Positions 1-5,528 of a stretch of DNA of 7,644 nt are shown here, piece by piece; position 1 is the stretch's first letter, and each line of letters starts with the position of its first letter. The notes beneath the pieces were generated by a model, which saw nothing but the letters and a program-made list of their open reading frames with translations, was not told the DNA's origin and did not search any database. The DNA lies in contig CAKZZK010000049.1 of NCBI GenBank assembly GCA_937885235.1, forward strand, positions 1 through 7,644, read 5' to 3'. Source of the DNA: an uncultured Treponema sp. (GTDB lineage: Bacteria > Spirochaetota > Spirochaetia > Treponematales > Treponemataceae). Both the position numbers and the translations under genes were made by a program.

Positions 1-41
1 TTCTTAAATTTTAAATACTATACATTTTAAAGGTACTTTAA
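1..41 (+). promoter_or_regulatory. AT-rich leader with possible promoter
   Basis: These bases are strikingly AT-rich compared with the rest of the window and contain repeated TTTTAAA-like words. Two overlapping -10-like hexamers are visible, TACTAT at 16-21 and TATACA at 19-24. Each matches TATAAT at only four of six positions, and no convincing -35 lies at the right distance inside the window. A Shine-Dalgarno-like AAAGG sits at 29-33. A promoter for the genes at 98-1431 is a reasonable inference from position and composition, but the hexamers are weak and part of the promoter may lie to the left of the window. Confidence 0.25.
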
Positions 42-101
42 ATGCGGAGGCCCTGGCCCTTGATTCCATCCGCGATATGCGTTAGAGTTTATGGTATATG
101 A
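42..101 (+). CDS. Possible 19-residue leader ORF coupled to the next gene
   Basis: An ATG at 42 is preceded by AAAGG at 29-33 (8-base spacing) and opens a 19-codon frame. It ends with TGA at 99-101, which overlaps the ATG of the next gene (ATGA at 98-101). The peptide starts M-R-R-P-W-P and resembles no family I know. A stem of five base pairs (GCGGA at 44-48 with TCCGC at 69-73) lies inside it. Stop/start overlap of this kind allows translational coupling, and the gene downstream has only a poor ribosome binding site of its own. The frame is short enough to arise by chance, so this is only a candidate. Confidence 0.2.
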   Translation: MRRPWPLIPSAICVRVYGI

Positions 102-397
102 CAAGTGAGCAGGTTGAACAGCGGCAATTTGCGTTTATTGGTTCTGGAGGGGTGTGCGAGGTCTGCGGCAAGCCAATTATAGACAAGCGTCCGCAAGCCG
201 CGCACCGGATTGGATATACAAAGGCTAATCTCGCAAAATACGGCAGCATGGTTGTTGACCACGTGCTGAATGTCGGCATGACATGCAGCCTTGAATGCAA
301 CAGCGGACTTGACATTTCGATGAATCCTGTAGAATGCCTGAAGTTGTGCAGGCGCATCTATGACTATGAGCTGCGGAAAAGGGGCGTGAGGGATTAG
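98..397 (+). CDS. Small HNH-like zinc-binding protein
   Basis: This 99-residue protein has the layout of a compact HNH-type zinc fold. C20 and C23 (CEVCGKP) and C63 and C67 (CSLEC) can form a zinc site. Between them are H36 in a Q-A-A-H-R-I segment and D54-H55 followed by N58 (V-D-H-V-L-N), with N68 after the last cysteine. D/H-H...N...C-N is the usual order of HNH nuclease cores, but the protein is short and I cannot confirm catalysis. It could equally be a structural or DNA-binding zinc protein. I recall similar small proteins in treponeme genomes, which is memory and not a search. The ATG at 98 is the only good start, because an in-frame stop lies at 83-85. The LacI-type gene starts five bases after its stop, so the two are probably co-transcribed. 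Confidence 0.6.
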   Translation: MTSEQVEQRQFAFIGSGGVCEVCGKPIIDKRPQAAHRIGYTKANLAKYGSMVVDHVLNVGMTCSLECNSGLDISMNPVECLKLCRRIYDYELRKRGVRD

Positions 398-402
398 GCG
401 GC

Positions 403-1431
403 ATGGCAAGGGTGACTGTGAAGGACATTGCGCGGGAATGCGGAGTTTCTTTTTCTACCGTGAGCAAGGCCTTGAAAAACAGCGATGAAATCAGCCTGAA
501 AACGAAAGCGCTTATACATGAAACGGCGAAACGGATGGGCTATCACATCAACGCTGCGGCACGTGCACTGCGGACAAAGCGCAGCTACAATATCGGCGTC
601 ATATTCGAAGATGCCACCGATTCTGGCTTGCAGCACCAGTACTTTGCCAAAATATTCGATTCTATCAATGTCTCTGCGAACAAGGCAGGGTATGCCATCA
701 CGTTTTTAAGCCCTTTTGGTGAGCACGACTATCTCTCGCAGGCGCAGTACAGGGGCTGTGACGGGGTTATCATTGCAAGCACGGCGTTTGAGCGGGCGGA
801 CGTCAGGCGGCTTTTGGAAAGCGATATCCCCATTTGTACGCTGGATTACGAGGACGAGCACAACCACTCCGCAGTGCTGAGCGACAACGACACGGGCATG
901 AAAATGCTGCTTGAGGAAATCATTGCCAGAGGGCACTCAAAGATAGCGTTTATCCACGGCGAAGCAGGGCGTGTGACCGCGATACGGCTTGAAGCATTCA
1001 GAAGGACGCTCGCAAAGCACGGCATCAGCCTTCCACCCGACTGCCTCCGTGAGGGCATTTACCATGATACAGATTCCAGCTACCGCATCACGCTGTCTCT
1101 GCTTGCTATGGACGAGCGTCCTACCTGCATCATCTATCCTGATGATTTTGCGGCTCTGGGTGGCATAAAGGCGCTGTCTGAGCGGCATATTGCACCGGGC
1201 AGGGATATCAGCATTGCGGGTTATGACGGCATCCTCATCGCCACGCTGCTTAATCCGCCCCTCACCACTTATGAGCAGGACGCGCGGGAACTGGGCAGGC
1301 AGCTTGTCGCTCAGCTGCTGGAAAACATCGCGGCTCCCGAGAGCTTTGAGCGCAGCACGATTTTTGTTTCCGGCTGCTTCCGTCAGGGGGCGAGCGTCAG
1401 AGATATCCGCCCGGATGCCGTACTTTCATAA
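403..1431 (+). CDS. LacI-family transcriptional regulator
   Basis: The protein is 342 residues, the usual length for LacI/GalR repressors. Residues 4-24 form the N-terminal helix-turn-helix (VTVKDIA...GVSFSTVSKAL). Residues 50-60 (NAAARALRTKR) are the hinge helix that enters the minor groove. From about residue 62 onward it has the two-lobed periplasmic-binding-protein-like effector domain, starting Y-N-I-G-V-I-F, with R-L-E-A-F-R at 195-200, Y-P-D-D-F-A-A-L near 245-252 and I-S-I-A-G-Y-D-G at 269-276. Such proteins bind palindromic operators as dimers and usually release DNA on binding a sugar or related metabolite. The effector cannot be read from the sequence. GAGGG at 388-392 is a fair ribosome binding site. 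Its position upstream of the TRAP binding protein and cyclase makes those genes, or itself, plausible targets. The downstream palindrome is a candidate operator. Confidence 0.93.
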   Translation: MARVTVKDIARECGVSFSTVSKALKNSDEISLKTKALIHETAKRMGYHINAAARALRTKRSYNIGVIFEDATDSGLQHQYFAKIFDSINVSANKAGYAITFLSPFGEHDYLSQAQYRGCDGVIIASTAFERADVRRLLESDIPICTLDYEDEHNHSAVLSDNDTGMKMLLEEIIARGHSKIAFIHGEAGRVTAIRLEAFRRTLAKHGISLPPDCLREGIYHDTDSSYRITLSLLAMDERPTCIIYPDDFAALGGIKALSERHIAPGRDISIAGYDGILIATLLNPPLTTYEQDARELGRQLVAQLLENIAAPESFERSTIFVSGCFRQGASVRDIRPDAVLS

Positions 1432-1445
1432 AAAACTAGCGTTTT
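1432..1445 (+). promoter_or_regulatory. Palindrome AAAAC-TAGC-GTTTT, candidate operator
   Basis: Directly after the stop of the LacI-type gene lie AAAAC (1432-1436) and its perfect inverted partner GTTTT (1441-1445), separated by TAGC. The stem is too short and AT-rich for a convincing intrinsic terminator. The site overlaps where a -35 element would fall for the extended -10 at 1457-1465, which is a classic place for a repressor to act. LacI-family operators are palindromes of about this size, usually with a central CG, which is missing here. Binding by the neighbouring LacI protein is inference only. Confidence 0.3.
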
Positions 1446-1456
1446 CACAGGGGCTA

Positions 1457-1465
1457 TGATATACT
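1457..1465 (+). promoter_or_regulatory. Extended -10 promoter element
   Basis: TGATATACT contains an extended -10 (TG-n-TATACT), with the hexamer at 1460-1465 matching TATAAT at five of six positions. The -35 region at about 1437-1442 is poor, as is common for extended -10 promoters. The predicted start of transcription near 1472 would give a leader of only about ten bases, beginning at the AGGAG of the zinc-ribbon gene. That is unusually short and lowers confidence. It would drive the zinc-ribbon gene and perhaps the TRAP binding protein and cyclase. Confidence 0.35.
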
Positions 1466-1482
1466 TGAAACAGGAGTTGTAT

Positions 1483-1722
1483 ATGTTTTGTCAAAACTGT
1501 GGTGCGCCTCTTGATGATGGTGCAAAATTCTGTCCCGACTGCGGCCAGCAAGTTCTTGCAAAGCTTGGAGCCGCGGCAGATGCAGGGGGCGATGAGTCCG
1601 CAAAATCTACTGATTATTTGGAGTCTGCTGGGAAATCTGGCATATCTGTCTGTGCTGTTTGGGATAGCTCCTGCGCAGTTGTGATGCTATTTCGTCAAAA
1701 TCGTGCTGTAATTTGCCGATAG
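1483..1722 (+). CDS. Zinc-ribbon protein, probably frameshifted
   Basis: The start at 1483 is chosen because AGGAG at 1472-1476 stands six bases upstream. An in-frame ATG at 1456 lacks such a site. The first 22 residues are a textbook zinc ribbon, C3-x2-C6 then C17-x2-C20 (MFCQNCG...FCPDCGQ), as found at the N terminus of many small bacterial membrane proteins. After about residue 35 the annotated frame becomes low-grade sequence without recognisable features. In contrast, the +1 frame reads a clean hydrophobic segment (L-L-I-I-W-S-L-L-G-N-L-A-Y-L-S-V-L-F-G-I) and stops at 1682-1684. Removing one G from the GGGGG run at 1585-1589 would join the ribbon to this membrane segment and give a protein of about 66 residues. 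The gene is thus likely a mutated or mis-sequenced zinc-ribbon membrane protein. Its role is unknown. Confidence 0.6.
   Translation: MFCQNCGAPLDDGAKFCPDCGQQVLAKLGAAADAGGDESAKSTDYLESAGKSGISVCAVWDSSCAVVMLFRQNRAVICR
1704..1712 (+). promoter_or_regulatory. Possible extended -10 upstream of the TRAP gene
   Basis: TGCTGTAAT has the TG-n motif followed by TGTAAT at 1707-1712, five of six to the -10 consensus. No good -35 is visible upstream. It would place a transcription start near 1718, about 35 bases before the DctP-like gene, which is a sensible leader length. The evidence is one short motif only. Confidence 0.22.
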
Positions 1723-1732
1723 AGAAATGAAT

Positions 1733-1738
1733 AAGGAG
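1733..1738 (+). promoter_or_regulatory. Ribosome binding site with long spacing to the DctP-like start
   Basis: AAGGAG is the only strong ribosome binding site before the DctP-like protein. It stands 14 bases before the ATG at 1753, longer than the usual 5-10. No in-frame ATG, GTG or TTG lies closer. The alternative ATG at 1789 has no recognisable site and would remove the basic n-region of the signal peptide, so 1753 remains the best choice. Confidence 0.45.
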
Positions 1739-1752
1739 AAATTTTCTGTATT

Positions 1753-2859
1753 ATGGATAGATTTAGAATCATAAAGCAGCGGCTTGAGATGCTGTGCCTT
1801 TGCTTGTGCGTGTTTGGCAGCATGGCGGCTTGCAAAAAGGCTGAGGGGCAGCCCTCTGCCAACAAAGAGCCTGTCGCGCCTCCCCTCAAGCAGGAAACAG
1901 AACCTGTCGTTGCGGAGGAGAAGACTGATGCCTACGTCATGCGCATTGGCCATGCGCAGACGGAAGAGTCTCCCCGTCACCGCTCGCTTTTGCTTTTCAA
2001 GGAGCAGGTGGAAAAAAACACAGGCGGAAAACTGAAAGTAGAACTCTATCCAAACGGAGAGCTTGGCGATGAAACCGAGATGACTGTCTCCGTCTCCGAA
2101 GGGGAACTGGAGGCTGTCCGCGGAGGAGACCTTGAATTTGTGCCCAAGATAACGCTGCTCGGACTGCCGATGATTGCCGACAGCATGGAAGATGCGCGCA
2201 AGCTGTGCTACAGCGACTTTGTTTCGGATATGCTCAGCAGCGTAAAGGCAAACAATATGATGGTGCTCGCCGTGGGGGATGACAGCGGCTTCCGCCAGAT
2301 TACCAACAGCGTGCATCCCATCACAAAGCCCGCCGATATGAAGGGGCTCAAAATCAGGGCGCCGCAGATTGTCGCGACGGTAAACTTCATCACTGAGCTT
2401 GGCGCGTCCGCAACGGTTGTGCCGTTTACCAAGCTGTACTCGGAACTGGCGGAGGGCAAGGTTGACGGGCAGGAGAACCCGCTCGCGCTCATTGATTCAA
2501 GCAAATTTTATGAAGTGCAGAAATACTGCACGATTATCAATTACCAGTTCTTCCCTGAGCTGATGTATGTAAACCTCGACTGGTGGCAGTCTTTGCCACA
2601 GGAGTACCAGACGGTGCTGACCGCAAGCGCAAAGCGCATGATGGAAGAGAACGCGCGGATTACCGATGCGGAAAACGAGGCATATATCAAGCATATACAG
2701 CAGGAGGGCTGCCAAGTCCTTGCACTTTCGGCGGCAGAACGCGCCGCTTTCCTGCCCCATGCGGAGCGCGTCTGGGAAAAATACATCGATGACGGATATG
2801 CGACAAAGCAGGAACTCAAAGATATGCTTGCCGTGGTGGGCAAAACGATAGCTTGGTAA
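1753..2859 (+). CDS. TRAP-type solute-binding lipoprotein, DctP family
   Basis: This 368-residue protein is a TRAP transporter periplasmic receptor anchored as a lipoprotein. Residues 1-26 are a signal peptide with a basic start and an L-C-L-C-L-C-V-F core. The relaxed lipobox M-A-A-C predicts lipidation at C27. A Pro/Glu/Lys-rich tether follows to about residue 58, and then the DctP fold. Family marks are L-Y-P-N-G-E-L-G-D at 98-106, L-G-L-P-M at 136-140, G-L-K-I-R-A-P with R202 (the conserved arginine that usually holds a substrate carboxylate) and D-G-Q-E-N-P at 238-243. The ligand is probably an organic acid, but it cannot be named. No DctQ or DctM membrane genes adjoin it. The next gene is instead a sensor diguanylate cyclase ten bases downstream, so it may serve as a ligand receptor for signalling. 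Membrane partners could also be encoded elsewhere. Confidence 0.9.
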   Translation: MDRFRIIKQRLEMLCLCLCVFGSMAACKKAEGQPSANKEPVAPPLKQETEPVVAEEKTDAYVMRIGHAQTEESPRHRSLLLFKEQVEKNTGGKLKVELYPNGELGDETEMTVSVSEGELEAVRGGDLEFVPKITLLGLPMIADSMEDARKLCYSDFVSDMLSSVKANNMMVLAVGDDSGFRQITNSVHPITKPADMKGLKIRAPQIVATVNFITELGASATVVPFTKLYSELAEGKVDGQENPLALIDSSKFYEVQKYCTIINYQFFPELMYVNLDWWQSLPQEYQTVLTASAKRMMEENARITDAENEAYIKHIQQEGCQVLALSAAERAAFLPHAERVWEKYIDDGYATKQELKDMLAVVGKTIAW

Positions 2860-2869
2860 GGACGGAAAG

Positions 2870-4513
2870 GTGAAATCAATCCAGACAAAGCTTATTGCCG
2901 TAGTGGTCATATTTGCTGTGTTTATTGCGACCTCTCTTACCATTGTGTCTGTGGTGAGTGTCAACATCCTCAACAGGCGCGACTCAAACCAGCTGCTTGA
3001 ACATCTGGGAAGGGAAAGCGCCATAAACATTGACCAGATGCTCACCTCTACGGAGCATTCGGTCCGCAATATCTATTATTACGCCTATGACCAGCTGGAA
3101 TCACTCTTTGGCAGGCTCTACAGCACTTCCTTCCGTCAGGATTATCTGGAACGGGTGGGGCAGCTTGCCATGAGCGAGGCAAAAGGCAATGACTATGTCC
3201 GCGTTTTCTATTATCGCCTGACGGATACCATCAAGGACAAGCCTCAGGGCTTTTTGTTCCAGCGGAAGGATGCGGGCGACTACACCGAGCTGGAGCTGAC
3301 TGATATTTCGCTTTACGACAGCGATGACATTGAGCACACGGGATGGTACTATCTGCCCAAGGCGGCGAAGGAAGCTATCTGGATTGGTCCCTACAACAAC
3401 GAGAACCTTGACTTTAGGATGATTTCTTACGTTGTCCCTGTGTATGTCTACGGCCGCTTTGCAGGCGTCATCGGCATGGACATTGATATCGATGTTGTCT
3501 GTCAGGAGCTTGAAAATATCACTGTCTACAACACCGGTTCCGCCGTGATGTTTGATATTGAAGACAATATCCTCTACGAAAGGCAGCACGAGGCGGGTCT
3601 GGAAAAAGAAGAATTCGGCGTGGGAGAAAACGCGCTCCTTGCGGCAACACACATGGCTTTGGAAAGCGGACATCCGGTAAAATACGTTGGAAACACGGGT
3701 GTCATGAAGCTTTTTGCCACCAAGCTGACGAACGGGATGACGCTCTGCGTTACCGCGCCGCTCAAAGAAATCAATGCCTCGCGGCAGAATCTTCTGACAT
3801 TCTCCATAGCATTCAGCATCCTGCTCACTATTGCCGTGGTGCTGCTCACTTATTTCGTTATCCGCAGCTTCCTGAAACCGCTCAACGCTCTGACGGCAGC
3901 TTCAAAGCAGCTTGCAGACGGTCATTTTGATGTGAACCTTTCCTACAACAAGGACGATGAAATCGGCCAGCTTTCGCAGACGTTCGGCATCATGACGGCA
4001 TCCCTCAAGCGTTACTATGATCATTTCCATAACCTCGCCTATACCGATGCCATGACGGGGCTTAACAACAAAGCCGCTTTTGAGACGATGAAGGGCGTCA
4101 TTGATAGCGAAGTGAAGATGAACCGCGCGGCGTTTACCGTAATCGTGATGGATGTAAACAATCTCAAAACCATCAACGATTCCATCGGCCACGAAAAGGG
4201 AGACCTGCTGCTCAAGCATGTCACCGCCTGTATGCGGGAAACTTTTGTGGGCTTCCCGCTCTACCGCATTGGCGGGGATGAATTCTGTACGATTATAAAC
4301 GTCACGAATGCCGAGGAGCTGATTGAAAAGCTGCAGGCTATAACGGCAGAGAAGAGCAAGGAGGATTTTGACATTTTTCAGTGCTCTTACCAGATTGCCG
4401 CCGGTGCCGCGAGCTACAACCGAGAGAAAAGCGAAAGCTTTGACGATGTATTCAACCGCGCGGACAAGGCTATGTATGAGAATAAAAAAATGCTGAAATC
4501 GCAGCGAGGGTAG
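2870..4513 (+). CDS. Membrane diguanylate cyclase with dCACHE-like sensor, HAMP and GGDEF
   Basis: This 547-residue protein should make c-di-GMP from two GTP at the inner membrane. Order: membrane helix 8-33; extracytoplasmic dCACHE-like domain about 34-305, with W-Y-Y-L at 159-162, W-I-G-P-Y at 171-175 and S-Y-V-V-P...G-V-I-G-M-D at 186-204; second helix 309-332; HAMP linker to about 383; GGDEF domain 387-545. The active-site loop is an intact GGDEF at 468-472. D428 and the D-V-N-N-L-K-T-I-N-D segment fit metal and substrate binding. The R-x-x-D inhibitory site five residues before GGDEF is absent (V-G-F-P there), so product inhibition may be lost. The start is GTG, with AAGGA (2858-2862) overlapping the TAA of the preceding TRAP lipoprotein gene, which indicates coupled translation. 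The sensor's ligand may be delivered by that lipoprotein (inference). Confidence 0.93.
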   Translation: MKSIQTKLIAVVVIFAVFIATSLTIVSVVSVNILNRRDSNQLLEHLGRESAINIDQMLTSTEHSVRNIYYYAYDQLESLFGRLYSTSFRQDYLERVGQLAMSEAKGNDYVRVFYYRLTDTIKDKPQGFLFQRKDAGDYTELELTDISLYDSDDIEHTGWYYLPKAAKEAIWIGPYNNENLDFRMISYVVPVYVYGRFAGVIGMDIDIDVVCQELENITVYNTGSAVMFDIEDNILYERQHEAGLEKEEFGVGENALLAATHMALESGHPVKYVGNTGVMKLFATKLTNGMTLCVTAPLKEINASRQNLLTFSIAFSILLTIAVVLLTYFVIRSFLKPLNALTAASKQLADGHFDVNLSYNKDDEIGQLSQTFGIMTASLKRYYDHFHNLAYTDAMTGLNNKAAFETMKGVIDSEVKMNRAAFTVIVMDVNNLKTINDSIGHEKGDLLLKHVTACMRETFVGFPLYRIGGDEFCTIINVTNAEELIEKLQAITAEKSKEDFDIFQCSYQIAAGAASYNREKSESFDDVFNRADKAMYENKKMLKSQRG

Positions 4514-4547
4514 GGGAACGCTGGAAGTATATGCCTTGTGGCAAGAC
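4514..4547. other. Convergent gap between the two operons, no strong terminator
   Basis: Only 34 bases separate the stop of the diguanylate cyclase gene from the stop of the last - strand gene. The only fold I see is CTTG-TGG-CAAG at 4535-4545, four base pairs with no following T-run on either strand. Transcription may therefore end by another mechanism or run into the opposite operon. Confidence 0.5.
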
Positions 4548-5063
4548 TTACTCTTCTAAAACGCCATCGACCAGCTCGGTATACGTCAGCCCGTCTTTTT
4601 CATACTGGTGGAAACGCCCCCGTACCGTTATAGTTGAATAGAGCTCGGGGTAGTCCTGCGGGTAGCTGTGCTTTCCTGAAAGCGTAAAGGCGAGCCCCTG
4701 TGCACAGCAGGCGGTGGCATCCTGTATGACGCAGGCGTAAGTCCGCTCGCCTGTACGGGAACCATCGTATTCATAGACGTAGAACAGCCCCTTCATCCTC
4801 ACAGACTTGCCCTCGTAGGATTCAGGGTCAATGAGCATATTAAAGACCTCGCCGTACACCATCGTGCTGCTCAGCCGCGTAAGGTCAACATCGACACGTT
4901 CCTTTGTGTCGGCAGCGGGAGCCTTCCGCTTTGCAACGAGGACTGCATTTGCCGTTTCTGTTTCCGCCACAGCTGTTGCGGTGGCGGCAGGCTTGCAGGC
5001 AGAAAAGCCCGCGGCAAGGCAGATAAGGCATGATAGGCTTATGACAGCTATATTGGGCAGCAT
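4548..5063 (-). CDS. Small exported lipoprotein with conserved DATACC core (copy 1)
   Basis: This protein has 171 residues. Residues 1-22 are a hydrophobic signal peptide lacking the usual basic start. F-S-A-C predicts lipidation at C23, and an Ala-rich tether runs to about 55. The folded part (57-168) holds S-S-T-M-V-Y near 65-70, P-E-S-Y-E-G-K at 80-86, an alternating beta-like pattern, and the core C111-V-I-Q-D-A-T-A-C-C120, then Y-P-Q-D-Y at 134-138 and I-T-V-R-G-R-F at 145-151. It is clearly paralogous to the product at 5092-5523. Short strands with E-G-K-x-V-x-M-x-G-x-F and I-T-V-x-G-x-F suggest an OB-like fold. I recall similar proteins near zinc ABC genes in gut Clostridia, but this is unchecked memory. 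GGGAGG lies five bases before the ATG. It is the last gene of the run containing the metal ABC genes. C111, C119 and C120 could bind a metal (inference). Confidence 0.8.
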   Translation of the reverse strand: MLPNIAVISLSCLICLAAGFSACKPAATATAVAETETANAVLVAKRKAPAADTKERVDVDLTRLSSTMVYGEVFNMLIDPESYEGKSVRMKGLFYVYEYDGSRTGERTYACVIQDATACCAQGLAFTLSGKHSYPQDYPELYSTITVRGRFHQYEKDGLTYTELVDGVLEE

Positions 5064-5091
5064 CTTTTCCTCCCTGATAACAATAACAGTG

Positions 5092-5523
5092 CTAAAACAA
5101 AAATTCGCTGTTCACGAGCAGCAAGCCGTCGGCATCCGAGTGGTGAAAAGTCCCGGCGATGGTGATCGCGCTGTCTGGCTCAGGGCAGTCCTGCGGATAT
5201 GAAATGCTGTCTTTCAAAGTGAACTCCACGCCCTGCACGCAGCAAGCGGTGGCATCCTGAATAAGGCAGGCAAAGCTCTGCTGCGGTGTTCCATTTTCTT
5301 CGTATTCAAAGACGCCAAAGGTTCCGTGCATCTTGACCCGCTTGCCTTCATAGCTCTCGGGTGACTGGAGCATATCAAAGACCTTCGCGTAAATCATCGT
5401 TGAGGAAAAGTGCGTCAGGTCAACGTCCGTCTGTACGACTTTGGCGTTTTCGTTCTGCCACAGCGCGTAGCATACCAAAGTCACGCAGAGCGACAGCAGG
5501 GCAAGCAAAAGGGATTTTTTCAT
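5092..5523 (-). CDS. Small exported protein with conserved DATACC core (copy 2)
   Basis: This protein has 143 residues and starts at the ATG at 5523-5521 (M-K-K-S). AGGAGG in the last codons of the permease gene lies 11 bases upstream. A longer reading frame extends into the permease gene but encodes its antiparallel or out-of-frame shadow and is rejected. Residues 1-22 are a typical basic-plus-hydrophobic signal or anchor. C18 is not in a good lipobox (T-L-V-C), so a membrane anchor or ordinary secretion is likelier than lipidation. The body repeats the pattern of the 171-residue neighbour: D-V-D-L-T, S-S-T-M-I-Y, P-E-S-Y-E-G-K, then C86-L-I-Q-D-A-T-A-C-C95 and Y-P-Q-D. By eye, about half of the aligned residues are identical. 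It begins five bases after the permease stop, which ties it to the metal transporter. Function is unknown. Metal handling outside the cytoplasm is the best guess. Confidence 0.8.
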   Translation of the reverse strand: MKKSLLLALLSLCVTLVCYALWQNENAKVVQTDVDLTHFSSTMIYAKVFDMLQSPESYEGKRVKMHGTFGVFEYEENGTPQQSFACLIQDATACCVQGVEFTLKDSISYPQDCPEPDSAITIAGTFHHSDADGLLLVNSEFLF

Positions 5524-5528
5524 AAGCT

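Noticed and set aside
1550..1600. Programmed +1 frameshift in the zinc-ribbon gene
   Set aside because: There is no slow codon or stop at the shift point and no stimulatory structure that I can see. A simple indel in the G run explains it better.
1727..1774. 15-codon frame starting M-N-K-E-K-F before the DctP-like start
   Set aside because: It is out of frame with the DctP-like protein, ends at 1772-1774 and has no clear ribosome binding site. It probably arises because the AAGGAG site happens to follow an ATG.
1687..2316. 209-codon - strand open frame
   Set aside because: It lies antisense to the DctP-like gene, whose protein matches its family throughout. It has no good ribosome binding site or domain.
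4535..4545. CTTG-TGG-CAAG hairpin as an intrinsic terminator
   Set aside because: It has only four base pairs and no run of T follows on either strand.
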